A DNA stretch of 64,000 bases from Tolypothrix sp. PCC 7712 (GTDB taxonomy: Bacteria > Cyanobacteriota > Cyanobacteriia > Cyanobacteriales > Nostocaceae): assembly GCF_025860405.1 (NCBI RefSeq), contig NZ_CP063786.1, forward strand, positions 124,001-188,000, given 5' to 3'. The notes beneath the pieces were generated by a model, which saw only the letters and a program-made list of their open reading frames with translations, was not told the origin of the DNA and made no database searches. Positions 44,521 through 52,147 of the stretch are shown in pieces. The translations under genes were made by a program, and so were the position numbers. The first letter of the stretch is position 1. Each line of letters begins with the position of its first letter.

Positions 44521-45003
44521 ATGAGCAATCAAACATCACCTGACGAGAATGCAACTGGCTTTGAACATAACTATAGCAGTAAAGATTTTAATCCTGATAT
44601 TCAGGACAATCTAAATTTAGAAAAAACATTAGATGAATCAGTAAATACTGAAGTTATAAGTCAAGATTCATCTAGCGGGATAACTTTTACCAAAACCGCC
44701 ATAATAACAATTCAGTTAACACCAAATTCAGAAAAAGCAATTGTCTCAATTGGAATTCAAGATGCACCTCCGATTATTAAGATAATTAACTTAACTGAGA
44801 TAACATCTCAGCCTATCATAAATAACTGGCTAAATGATTTAGAAAAATCTCTTCCACAAATGTTAAATATCTACAAACAAAGGATGGAAAAGCAGACTAA
44901 AGTTCAGAATCGACAGGAACAATCCAGACAAGTACAAAAGCGTAACCTACCTGAAGATAAAGATAAAAAACCTGCGCCTAATAACCAACTGTCACTATTT
45001 TAA
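44521..45003 (+). CDS. PRTRC protein E candidate with C-terminal clamp-binding motif
   Basis: The 160-residue protein has an acidic disordered N-terminus (about 50 residues), a beta domain (TAIITIQLTPNSEKAIVSIGI), an INNWLNDLEKSLPQMLNIYKQ helix and a basic Gln-rich tail. This beta strand-then-helix layout, and its place just before the C, F, B, A and ThiF genes, fit PRTRC E. The last five residues are QLSLF, the consensus beta-clamp-binding pentapeptide. It starts 2 bases after the primase stop. The E assignment is mainly positional. Confidence 0.6.
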   Translation: MSNQTSPDENATGFEHNYSSKDFNPDIQDNLNLEKTLDESVNTEVISQDSSSGITFTKTAIITIQLTPNSEKAIVSIGIQDAPPIIKIINLTEITSQPIINNWLNDLEKSLPQMLNIYKQRMEKQTKVQNRQEQSRQVQKRNLPEDKDKKPAPNNQLSLF

Positions 45004-45008
45004 TTATC

Positions 45009-45431
45009 ATGAAGTACATTGCTATTATCGAAGGGCAAGAAATTCCTCTTGATGAGGCGCTCGCCCAGGATGACAATACACTCAAAACAGCGATTAGCGT
45101 CTACTTTCCAGAGTATGCTAATGCCGAAATTGAACGACAAACAACTGATGATACAGTTTCAATTCGTTTGGTAAAAAAGGCAGGTACTAAGGGAAATAAA
45201 TTTAGAGAATTGAAAAACTGTTTTGAAGAAATAAATCCTGCACTAAAGTTAGGATGGCAGATAAAGCTTTTAGAGATAAACAGTCAAATTACTCTTGAAA
45301 GTTTAATTACTTTACAACCTGAGATAGATAAAGCTATCAAGCTCGGTCAATCTTGGGAAACCTATAGCGAAAAAGTTGCTCAAAGCCTTAAACAGCAACC
45401 TGCTATTACGAGTAAATATCCTGTAGTTTAA
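45009..45431 (+). CDS. PRTRC protein C candidate (ubiquitin-like fold possible) with C-terminal extension
   Basis: Residues 1-60 match the PRTRC C pattern: an N-terminal strand, then LKTAISVYFPEYANAEIERQ, matching the family's YPEL-type helix and strand, and finally KKAGTKG. The small beta-grasp-like size and terminal glycine motif have led to the idea that such proteins are ubiquitin-like (I recall this as a proposal, not a proof). Here about 80 helical residues follow the GTKG, so any Gly-terminus would need cleavage. A JAMM protease encoded four genes downstream (PRTRC A) could do that. The gene lies 5 bases after PRTRC E. Confidence 0.65.
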   Translation: MKYIAIIEGQEIPLDEALAQDDNTLKTAISVYFPEYANAEIERQTTDDTVSIRLVKKAGTKGNKFRELKNCFEEINPALKLGWQIKLLEINSQITLESLITLQPEIDKAIKLGQSWETYSEKVAQSLKQQPAITSKYPVV

Positions 45432-45443
45432 TCACAAATTTAT

Positions 45444-45466
45444 GGCCGCTATAATTCGTAGCGGCT
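45444..45466. other. intergenic stem-loop
   Basis: GCCGCTA (45445-45451) pairs perfectly with TAGCGGC (45459-45465), with a flanking G-U pair. It ends 8-9 nt before the ATG at 45475. Confidence 0.55.
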
Positions 45467-45474
45467 GATTAATT

Positions 45475-46203
45475 ATGCTTGGCAACATCCACTCATTCAA
45501 AATACCCATTACTTGTATAACAGCAATTAATTATCTAGAAAATCTTTCCGAACGAGTAAATATTTTAAGCCTGTATCAAAAATTATTTCCAGAAAAATGG
45601 TTAGAATCAACTATTCCTATTAATAAACAATCACATCCATCAAGTGCTTACCTAGATAGAGAAATTGAATTTATTAACCTAGTGAATGAAAATCTATTCC
45701 CAGTAGAATATATCGATGAAATCGAGTTTAATTCTGAACGTGATAGTATTCTAGTTTCGCCACAAAGACTTGAGTGGTGGAATGAAGATTTTGAAGAACT
45801 GGTATACTCGGAGAAGTTCCTACTGTCATTGATGGGGCAAGGGTACAATATCAGCCAATGGAAACTAAATTTTGGTTTTACTCCTGACTACATTGCTCCA
45901 GCAGAAGAAATTTATTTCGAGAAATTCGTAAAGCTGTGTCGTCGTTACAAAAGTCCCCTGCAATATTTAGATATAGCCATACGAATTATAGATTACTCAA
46001 CTGAAAATATTTGGCTAGATATTACGTGTGAAACAAGCGATTGGCTGGACTGGACTTATGAGAATATCGTATTTCTCGCTCAAAAGTGGCGAGAAGCCGT
46101 CTCGATGATGGAGAAATCAAATGAGGTTAGCCATTTGTTAGAAACATCTCTTTCTGCTCGAAAAGTAGCAGTGAAAATTTGGAATCAAGCATCAAAAGCA
46201 TGA
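45475..46203 (+). CDS. PRTRC protein F candidate
   Basis: The 242-residue, mostly helical acidic protein (DREIEFINLVNENLFPVEYIDEIEF, MGQGYNISQWKLNFGF, YENIVFLAQKWREAV) takes the position that protein F has in other PRTRC cassettes, between C and B. I could not confirm similarity by motif, so the call rests on gene order and size. Its stop overlaps the ATG of the PRTRC B gene (ATGA at 46200-46203). Confidence 0.5.
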   Translation: MLGNIHSFKIPITCITAINYLENLSERVNILSLYQKLFPEKWLESTIPINKQSHPSSAYLDREIEFINLVNENLFPVEYIDEIEFNSERDSILVSPQRLEWWNEDFEELVYSEKFLLSLMGQGYNISQWKLNFGFTPDYIAPAEEIYFEKFVKLCRRYKSPLQYLDIAIRIIDYSTENIWLDITCETSDWLDWTYENIVFLAQKWREAVSMMEKSNEVSHLLETSLSARKVAVKIWNQASKA

Positions 46204-46922
46204 ATGTAGACACAAATATATTACCAATAATTAACTTAGAAAATGTCTCCCAAATCCTGCTGGCCAATATTCCACAAGATGATTTACTAGGGCAGTTAAT
46301 TATCCTCAAAGGACAGTTTATTTTAGTCGAACGTGAAGGCAAAGAGTCTAAATACAAATTCCTGTCTCCTGAAGCAGTAGAGAAAGCCTTCACAAGTAAA
46401 ACTGCCGCATCTGGATGGCTTTCTAGCAACACAATTTGGTGGGGTAAAAATCCAGAGGGAGAGGCCATTATTCAGTTTTATTCTCCCCAAAAATATCAAA
46501 TTCAAATTATGGGACAGGAATTTGAAGTAATTACTGTACCAATGCCTGCATTCTTATTTGCTGGATGCGGTAGTAGATATTACCTGTGGGCAGTTAAAGG
46601 CAGGGTATTTAAACCAGACGCACAACTGTACAAGCCTCCTTTACCTAATATTTGGGACGACTCTAGTATTTGCTTTGGGGGAAATTCTCTCAGTATGTGC
46701 AGTGCTGCAACCATAAGCCAAGTTTGGGATCTGTTCTGGAAATCACCTTTTAACAAGGACTTATCTCAAGGCAAGTCAAAAACTCATCCTGATAATATCT
46801 GCAATCAACTAATCAAATTACACGAATCTAAAGCTAAATTCTACCCTTCAAATGACCTTGTTCCCGTTCATAGCTGGAAAGTCACAACCCCAGAAGACAT
46901 TATCAATCATTTGTTCAGTTAA
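46200..46922 (+). CDS. PRTRC protein B, with E2-like active-site signature
   Basis: From the ATG at 46200 (overlapping the previous stop) the 240-residue protein shows the PRTRC B pattern: KGQFILVEREGKESKYKFLS, then VPMPAFLFAGCGSRYYLWAVKGR and PPLPNIWDDSSICFGGNSL. The last resembles the core of ubiquitin-conjugating E2 enzymes, in which H-P-N-(V/I) is followed about 10 residues later by the catalytic Cys in G-x-(I/V)-C-L. Here P-N-I is followed by I-C-F, with the Cys at residue 158, then a helical end (ISQVWDLFWKSPF). The E2 reading is an inference from this pattern together with E1- and JAMM-encoding neighbours. Confidence 0.75.
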   Translation: MNVDTNILPIINLENVSQILLANIPQDDLLGQLIILKGQFILVEREGKESKYKFLSPEAVEKAFTSKTAASGWLSSNTIWWGKNPEGEAIIQFYSPQKYQIQIMGQEFEVITVPMPAFLFAGCGSRYYLWAVKGRVFKPDAQLYKPPLPNIWDDSSICFGGNSLSMCSAATISQVWDLFWKSPFNKDLSQGKSKTHPDNICNQLIKLHESKAKFYPSNDLVPVHSWKVTTPEDIINHLFS

Positions 46923-46924
46923 CA

Positions 46925-47521
46925 ATGAATCCCTTTATCGGTTATCACCTCGCTACAAGTAACAACTTTCCTCCTTACAGTCAAAAACTCCAGGAATACT
47001 GGCTGGCAGCAAATGGGCTTTTCTTGCGATCGCATCGCCGCGAGTTAGAGGTTTGCTTGCAACTAACTCAAACTCAAGTCGCTGGACTCCAACCCCTTGA
47101 ACCCTACTTCCGTCTGAAAGTCCCAAAAGTTCCTTGCCAAGCGATCGCCGAGATTATCAATGCTGTTAGTATCAACCCCCAACAGGAAATCCTATTCTAC
47201 TTGGGAGTGACAAACAACCAATGGTGGTGTCACACTCCACTGCAAACTGCGTCCTCTACTCACGTCTTATCTTTAGAAAGCGCACTCGATAAAAGCTATA
47301 CAGATTGCTTAGTGGAAATGCACAGTCATGGAACTCTAGCTGCTTATCCATCAAGTGCAGATAATCAAGAAGAAAAAGGCAAATTTCGAGTGTTCGCGAT
47401 TATTGGCACACTGAATACGATTCCCACAATCTATACCCGAATCGGGATATACAATCACTTTTTCGACATCAACCCCAATCAAATATTTGAACTGCCGCCA
47501 CAGGTAAAATGCTTGAATTAA
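46925..47521 (+). CDS. PRTRC protein A, JAMM/Mov34-type metalloprotease
   Basis: The 198-residue protein carries a complete JAMM motif: VEMHSHGTLAAYPSSAD, giving H133, H135, S143 and D146 (H-x-H-x7-S-x2-D) for zinc binding and catalysis. JAB/JAMM proteases cleave ubiquitin-like proteins from targets or precursors. The N-terminal 90 residues form an additional beta region. The gene is 2 bases after PRTRC B and overlaps the ThiF gene by 13 bases, so the three are coexpressed. A precursor of the PRTRC C protein is a possible substrate. Confidence 0.85.
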   Translation: MNPFIGYHLATSNNFPPYSQKLQEYWLAANGLFLRSHRRELEVCLQLTQTQVAGLQPLEPYFRLKVPKVPCQAIAEIINAVSINPQQEILFYLGVTNNQWWCHTPLQTASSTHVLSLESALDKSYTDCLVEMHSHGTLAAYPSSADNQEEKGKFRVFAIIGTLNTIPTIYTRIGIYNHFFDINPNQIFELPPQVKCLN

Positions 47522-48366
47522 CTACTTACCAACAAGCTTTACCCGTCTTACCTCGCAATCATACTCGTATCAACTTCGTCTTAGTAGGAGTAGGAGGAAC
47601 AGGCGGGTTTCTTGCAGAAGATTTATGTCGAATTATTCTGCAACTCCAGCACACTAGAAAAGAAATTAACTTTGCGATCGTCGATGGTGATATTGTCGAA
47701 CTCAAAAATATCAGCCGCCAAAATTATCAACAAGCTGAAATTGGGCTACCAAAGGCAGAAACACTGGCTGCAAGATGCAGTGCTAAGTATGGAATAGAGA
47801 TTACAGCCGTTTGCGACTGGTTTGAAGAAGACATGATTCGCACGGCCAGTTGGTGGAATACCCTAACGGTAATCATTGGCTGTGTAGATAACAGCACAGC
47901 CAGGAGCAAAATTCACTCTGTTCTTAAAATCAACAGTGCAAATGAGCCAGCATCTCTATTTTGGCTGGATTGTGGAAACAGCAACTACTCTGGACAAGTA
48001 GTAATTGGAACGCACTCTAATTTTGATATAGTCCAAGCTTCCAATAACCCAGACAAACCTCAATTCTGGTTGCATCTTCCCTCCCCGGTGCTGGTTCACC
48101 CAGAATTGCTAGTTCCTCAGCCAGAAGAACTTAGCGACAACAACCTTTCATGTGCAGAAATCCAAGCACGGAATTATCAATCACTATTCGTCAATAAAAT
48201 GACGAGTGCGATCGCAGCCCAGTATCTACTAGAATTAACCCTCACTGGGGGGTTGAAAAAGTTCGCTAGTTATTTTGACCTCAAAGCAATGTCAACTAAA
48301 AGTTTATATACAAGCATCGATCAACTCAAAAAATACTATATTCCACAAACAAATTACCACAAATAG
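47509..48366 (+). CDS. PRTRC ThiF-family (E1-like) adenylyltransferase
   Basis: The 285-residue protein has the E1/ThiF Rossmann fold: FVLVGVGGTGGFLAEDLCR (nucleotide-binding GxGGTGG), FAIVDGDIVELKNISRQNY with the ATP-contacting R-Q, IGLPKAETLAARCS, and VIIGCVDNSTARSKIH with the catalytic Asp. WLDCGNSNYSGQVVIG offers a Cys in the position of a transfer Cys. ThiF/E1 enzymes adenylate the C-terminal Gly of ubiquitin-like proteins. It lacks the CxxC zinc pairs of MoeB/ThiF. It closes the E-C-F-B-A-ThiF cassette. Confidence 0.88.
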   Translation: MLELTTYQQALPVLPRNHTRINFVLVGVGGTGGFLAEDLCRIILQLQHTRKEINFAIVDGDIVELKNISRQNYQQAEIGLPKAETLAARCSAKYGIEITAVCDWFEEDMIRTASWWNTLTVIIGCVDNSTARSKIHSVLKINSANEPASLFWLDCGNSNYSGQVVIGTHSNFDIVQASNNPDKPQFWLHLPSPVLVHPELLVPQPEELSDNNLSCAEIQARNYQSLFVNKMTSAIAAQYLLELTLTGGLKKFASYFDLKAMSTKSLYTSIDQLKKYYIPQTNYHK

Positions 48367-48375
48367 CTTACGCAT

Positions 48376-48410
48376 ATATATCCCAAAAACTAAATTTGGG
48401 ATATATTTTT
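48376..48410 (+). terminator. terminator-like stem-loop abutting a start codon
   Basis: ATATATCCCAAA (48376-48387) pairs perfectly with TTTGGGATATAT (48395-48406), followed by TTTT up to 48410. The next gene starts at ATG 48411 without a separate ribosome site. Confidence 0.75.
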
Positions 48411-49094
48411 ATGAATCGATTTAATCACAAAACACTTGAGCTAGTCGAACAGAATCCAGAATATTTATCAACGATAAGTTATCGTAATCTAACTATCAAA
48501 AGTGAATCTGAAGTTGCTGGTGGTCAGTTTCACCTCATTATGCAACAAATTGGGTTAGGGCTACCAGTCGAAGCTTTATTGAAGGCATACCCCCAAATTA
48601 ATAACTGGGTCGATAAGGTAAAACCTTTTCTAAATATTCCTGGCAACAAACAATGGAACGCCCAACTTCAATATTTATACCACGATATTCTTCTCTACAG
48701 CGAGTGCGACCTCATTATCTATGGTGAAAATCAAGTAGTTGGGTTTGACTGGACTATTCAAAAACCTCCTAAATTTGAAATTCTTGAGAGTAAATGGCAA
48801 ACTCAACTGAGGTTATTTCTCCTATACGAACAAACTGGAATACCATTAGAGCAAATTAGCCTGGTTTACTTGTTCGTTAACACTGATAGTATTTACCAGT
48901 TTACTTATTCTGAAGATAAACATTTAAATTTCAAAGCCCGGCTAGAAGAAACACTCGCGCCTTTTGTAAAAGACGATAAAGAGAAAAAACTTTTAACCCA
49001 CAAAATGACCCCTCAAGAAGCACATGATAAATGGCTAGCAAAAGAAATATCAACTATGGAATATTTAGCAGCAATTCCTGAAGTTGAGATATGA
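48411..49094 (+). CDS. PD-(D/E)XK nuclease-like protein (Cas4/RecB-type, variant site)
   Basis: The 227-residue protein has a RecB/Cas4-like plan: GGQFHLIMQQIGLGLPVEALL at the N-terminus, then ECDLIIYGENQVVGFDWTIQKPPKFEILESKWQ, where D...(x)D-W-T matches motif II-III of this nuclease group, and TQLRLFLLYEQTG follows. The usual Lys of D/E-x-K is missing (DWTI instead of DWKT), so catalysis is uncertain. ATG 48411 follows a terminator-like hairpin; an earlier TTG would lie in it. The stop overlaps the next gene by 4 nt. It may process DNA ends with the neighbouring methyltransferase. Confidence 0.65.
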   Translation: MNRFNHKTLELVEQNPEYLSTISYRNLTIKSESEVAGGQFHLIMQQIGLGLPVEALLKAYPQINNWVDKVKPFLNIPGNKQWNAQLQYLYHDILLYSECDLIIYGENQVVGFDWTIQKPPKFEILESKWQTQLRLFLLYEQTGIPLEQISLVYLFVNTDSIYQFTYSEDKHLNFKARLEETLAPFVKDDKEKKLLTHKMTPQEAHDKWLAKEISTMEYLAAIPEVEI

Positions 49095-49441
49095 ATCCAA
49101 CAGAATTAAATATCACCAAAATCGAACTCACTCCTAACAGTGGTTGGACGCTCAATATTCTCTCGCGTCGGGTAGCAACGATTACCGACCCCCTGGGAAA
49201 CAGAAAAACCAGCTACTTCGGGTTCGATACCAAAGAACAAGCCGAAAAGTTTAGAAATTGGCTTGTCAGAAAAAACAAATGTAGTAGTGCAGTTATCCGT
49301 CACTCAGAACGATTAGCTACTGAATGGGAGGTAAAAGCTTGGAATGTTCCAACCTCCCTAATTCTTGAATGCGCCGTCAAAGATTTAAAGGAATCAAGCA
49401 ATGCAACTATCTCTACTAAATCTACCCTACAACGAGAATAA
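49091..49441 (+). CDS. hypothetical protein, 116 aa
   Basis: The basic protein starts MNPTELNITKIELTPNSGW and has strands (TLNILSRRVATITDP, TSYFGFDTKEQAEKFRNWL) consistent with a small nucleic-acid-binding fold. It is coupled to the nuclease-like gene by ATGA and overlaps the methyltransferase start by 41 bases. The tight packing suggests a small partner of these two. No family is recognised. Confidence 0.5.
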   Translation: MNPTELNITKIELTPNSGWTLNILSRRVATITDPLGNRKTSYFGFDTKEQAEKFRNWLVRKNKCSSAVIRHSERLATEWEVKAWNVPTSLILECAVKDLKESSNATISTKSTLQRE

Positions 49442-50456
49442 TTCACCCTTAGCAGATATTTTCAATATTCCTCATTTAGAAAAAGCAGAAGCCCTTCGTA
49501 ATTTAGCTGCTTCAATGCAGCCAACAATCGACCAAAAGAAAAATCCTGCTATTGGAAATCAAAGGGTAACAAAGCATCGTAAAACTATAGCTCAAGGAAT
49601 AATCCAAGAAGGACTTGAACTTGAGATTATCCAGTCTTGGTTATTTGCGATCGCACAAATGTGGGAAGTAGGAAATATCCCACCAATACTACGCGGTATA
49701 TCTCACAAATCGCAAGTAGAAGTCCTATTTAGAATTTCCCAAATGGGAGAAACAATTCAGAAAGTCCAAGAAAAATTGGCAGGCGAATATTACCAAGACT
49801 GGGTAAAGTCTTTAAGTCGCGCCGGATTACATACACCAAGCGAAATCATATCCGCAATAACAGAAATTCAACAGGTAGTAAAACCTGAAGCAATTAATAC
49901 TACTAAGGAACAACTCAATAGGCTTGAGTTAGAAATTATTGGGATGAAAGATGGAGATTTCTTCCCTACTCCTAAACCAGTCTGTCAACGGCTTGTTCAA
50001 CTGGCAGATATTAAACCAAATTGGCAAATTTTAGAGCCTAGTGCAGGTAGTGGAAATATTGCTGAGTATATCACTAATACCTACCCTAATGTTCAACTAG
50101 AAGTGGTTGAGATTAATTACGATTTACAACAAATTCTAGAACTCAAAGGATTTAATATCGTAGGGAAAAACTTTCTGGAGTTTAACCCCAGTCATTTATA
50201 CAATGCCTGTATCATGAATCCTCCATTTTGTGAACTTGTCCAACATATATATCAGGCTTGGAAGTTACTCATAACGGGTGGCGTATTAGTTTCAGTCATA
50301 CCTGAATCAGTTTTCTTTAATCGTAAGTACAAAACCTTCAAAAACTGGCTAATAGCCAATAATAGCTATGTAGAAATGGTAGATAAAGATGCCTTTTTAA
50401 GTTCAAATAACCCTACAAACGTAGCCACCAGAATCATTAAACTCATTAAACCATAG
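49401..50456 (+). CDS. N6-adenine-type DNA methyltransferase
   Basis: The 351-residue enzyme has a helical N-terminal region (about 1-185) and a class I methyltransferase domain: GDFFPTPKPVCQRLVQLADI, motif I ILEPSAGSGNIAEYI (binds SAM), VVEINYDLQQIL, and the catalytic motif NPPF (MNPPFCELVQHIYQAWKLL), then GGVLVSVIPESVFF. NPPF and motif order mark it as a DNA N6-adenine methyltransferase; no restriction subunit or specificity domain is adjacent, so it is likely an orphan modifier. The N-terminus is MQLSLL, another form of the clamp-binding motif. It overlaps the upstream gene by 41 bases. Confidence 0.85.
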   Translation: MQLSLLNLPYNENNSPLADIFNIPHLEKAEALRNLAASMQPTIDQKKNPAIGNQRVTKHRKTIAQGIIQEGLELEIIQSWLFAIAQMWEVGNIPPILRGISHKSQVEVLFRISQMGETIQKVQEKLAGEYYQDWVKSLSRAGLHTPSEIISAITEIQQVVKPEAINTTKEQLNRLELEIIGMKDGDFFPTPKPVCQRLVQLADIKPNWQILEPSAGSGNIAEYITNTYPNVQLEVVEINYDLQQILELKGFNIVGKNFLEFNPSHLYNACIMNPPFCELVQHIYQAWKLLITGGVLVSVIPESVFFNRKYKTFKNWLIANNSYVEMVDKDAFLSSNNPTNVATRIIKLIKP

Positions 50457-50536
50457 TGTACTACAAGCGCATGGCATACTGCCAAATTGATAAAACTAAA
50501 TATGTCACGTATATTTTCCCTATATGGGGACAATAT

Positions 50537-50674
50537 ATGAGATACAAAATCCTTACACAGCAAGAGTTAGAAGTAGCACTAAATAAGTGCAAGCTTGCTG
50601 GTTGGAATGTCAGTAATATCACCAAACTTAGTAATAAAATGCTTGAAATCAAACCCCAACGAACAAGGAGATAA
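50537..50674 (+). CDS. small hypothetical protein, 45 aa
   Basis: An ATG at 50537, with GGGGA upstream, starts a 45-residue basic peptide (MRYKILTQQELEVALNKCKLAGW to KPQRTRR). A GTG at 50456 in the same frame would add 27 residues and overlap the methyltransferase stop by one base. I prefer the ATG because of its ribosome site. Function unknown. Confidence 0.35.
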   Translation: MRYKILTQQELEVALNKCKLAGWNVSNITKLSNKMLEIKPQRTRR

Positions 50675-50676
50675 AT

Positions 50677-50964
50677 ATGACAATTGAAACTATTGCTTCT
50701 TATAGATTTATTCCTGGTAAAGACAGTCAAATAACTAGTTATGGATCTCCTGAAGAACAAACAGTCGCAATTCATAATTCAAGCATGGCATCTGTGTCAC
50801 TGACTTTCACAACTGAAAACACATCTGTTCTTAGACAAATTATCATCAGTGTTCAGCAAATATACCAGATACTTATAAATACTAAAACTGAAATTATTCA
50901 GGAAGATAATTGCATTGACAGCTTTACAGGCTTAAGGGGAGAGTGTGATGAAAAGTCTATCTAA
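50677..50964 (+). CDS. small hypothetical protein, 95 aa
   Basis: The gene starts 2 bases after the preceding stop and has AAGGAG upstream of its ATG. The 95-residue product is Thr/Ser-rich and beta-prone (SLTFTTENTSVLRQIIISVQQIYQIL), with an acidic C-terminus. No family is recognised. It is followed by a perfect terminator-like hairpin. Confidence 0.45.
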   Translation: MTIETIASYRFIPGKDSQITSYGSPEEQTVAIHNSSMASVSLTFTTENTSVLRQIIISVQQIYQILINTKTEIIQEDNCIDSFTGLRGECDEKSI

Positions 50965-50989
50965 ATAACTAAGTATCAATCAATCTTTT

Positions 50990-51024
50990 AAGTCGTCTTA
51001 ATAACAGACGACTTTGATTTTTTA
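50990..51024 (+). terminator. terminator-like stem-loop
   Basis: AAGTCGTCT (50990-50998) pairs perfectly with AGACGACTT (51006-51014), followed by TGATTTTTT. It separates the methyltransferase unit from the DUF5895-like gene. Confidence 0.75.
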
Positions 51025-51075
51025 CAACGACTTTTTGCTTTACGCATTAAATATTGATTTCCATTAATTAAAATT

Positions 51076-52068
51076 ATGCCAAAAAGTCAAACAAAGCCTA
51101 CTAATTCTGCTACTGAAGAAAGCACAGTATCCCAGTCTGAATCCTCTGAACAAACAGTTCAGAATAATACAAACATACAAAAGCGTAAATTAGCTATTTC
51201 TAAATTTGCAAATCCTGAGTACAATGCGCCGATTAGTAATATCTGCATCTGCCAAGTAATCAATCACATGGAAGCAGAAAAAGTCGGATTGTTTATCAAA
51301 GATAAATACTTAGCAGCTATTAACTGGCAAGGACAAGAACCTACACACAAGCACACTTTCTCTAGTGGCACGCCAGAAATGGGAGTATTGCTGCAATCGC
51401 CCAGGATGCACATTCTTGATGTTTCTCCCAGATATATTGAGCAACGCGATGATGGCAAAATTGTAGGAGTGTACGAATCACCTGATGGGTACGAAATGTA
51501 CCAAGCACTTGGCAAAGATGCCGCAGTATTGAGACGGTTTTATTTGTTGCAGCTTGTTGATGAAAATAATCATAACCTGCACTCAGTACCAATTGTCTTA
51601 TCAATCAAAGGCGTTGCATCATCAAAATTTGGCGAGGCTTATAAACAGTTCCAACGCGAACTAGAGGTTGCATTCGCACGATTTACTGATAAAACTGTCG
51701 CTGAAAAACGTGCAGAGTTTCATCGTCTCGGTGTATTTCAACCCACCTTTACACCATCTCTTGAACCTAAAGAAGCAGTCAATCAAAGAGATAAATCTTG
51801 GGTAGCAGTTGTCACTTCTTATAAATCACCAAATCCTGATGGAAGTGATTTTCTCGAATTCTTCTCAGAAGAGAAAGAAATCGATATCCAAACAACAATG
51901 CAGGCAAATCCTGAATTCTCTCACCGCATCGGTAAAACATCAACTGTTGTAGCAGAACATAATCGCCTGGTAGGTGCAGCTGATATGCCAGTAGCAGCAC
52001 TTCCTCCTAGTACAGCAGGTCAGACTTATACAGCATACAGTACTGAAATGGAAGAATTGCCTTACTGA
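51076..52068 (+). CDS. DUF5895-like protein
   Basis: The 330-residue protein has a Ser/Thr-rich disordered N-terminus (about 45 residues), then a folded region from RKLAISKFANPEYNAPISN to about residue 270, including VPIVLSIKGVASSKFGEAYKQFQRELEVAF. The C-terminus is acidic (STEMEELPY). I associate the pattern with the cyanobacterial domain DUF5895. Its role is unknown; placed before the clamp gene, with an acidic tail, it could be a single-strand-DNA-binding or recombination-type protein, but nothing in the sequence proves this. Confidence 0.55.
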   Translation: MPKSQTKPTNSATEESTVSQSESSEQTVQNNTNIQKRKLAISKFANPEYNAPISNICICQVINHMEAEKVGLFIKDKYLAAINWQGQEPTHKHTFSSGTPEMGVLLQSPRMHILDVSPRYIEQRDDGKIVGVYESPDGYEMYQALGKDAAVLRRFYLLQLVDENNHNLHSVPIVLSIKGVASSKFGEAYKQFQRELEVAFARFTDKTVAEKRAEFHRLGVFQPTFTPSLEPKEAVNQRDKSWVAVVTSYKSPNPDGSDFLEFFSEEKEIDIQTTMQANPEFSHRIGKTSTVVAEHNRLVGAADMPVAALPPSTAGQTYTAYSTEMEELPY

Positions 52069-52093
52069 AACAACTATCTCATGTAACCGAAAA

Positions 52094-52113
52094 GGGTGCT
52101 AGAAATAGCGCCC
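52094..52113. other. intergenic stem-loop
   Basis: GGGTGCT (52094-52100) pairs with AGCGCCC (52107-52113) with one G-U pair, 34 nt before the clamp gene ATG. Confidence 0.5.
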
Positions 52114-52147
52114 GTTCAAACATCATCTACTAAAAGCAAAGTAACAA

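Noticed and set aside
50456..50536. GTG-started N-terminal extension of the 45-residue gene
   Set aside because: The ATG at 50537 has a GGGGA ribosome site, while the GTG overlaps the methyltransferase stop without one.
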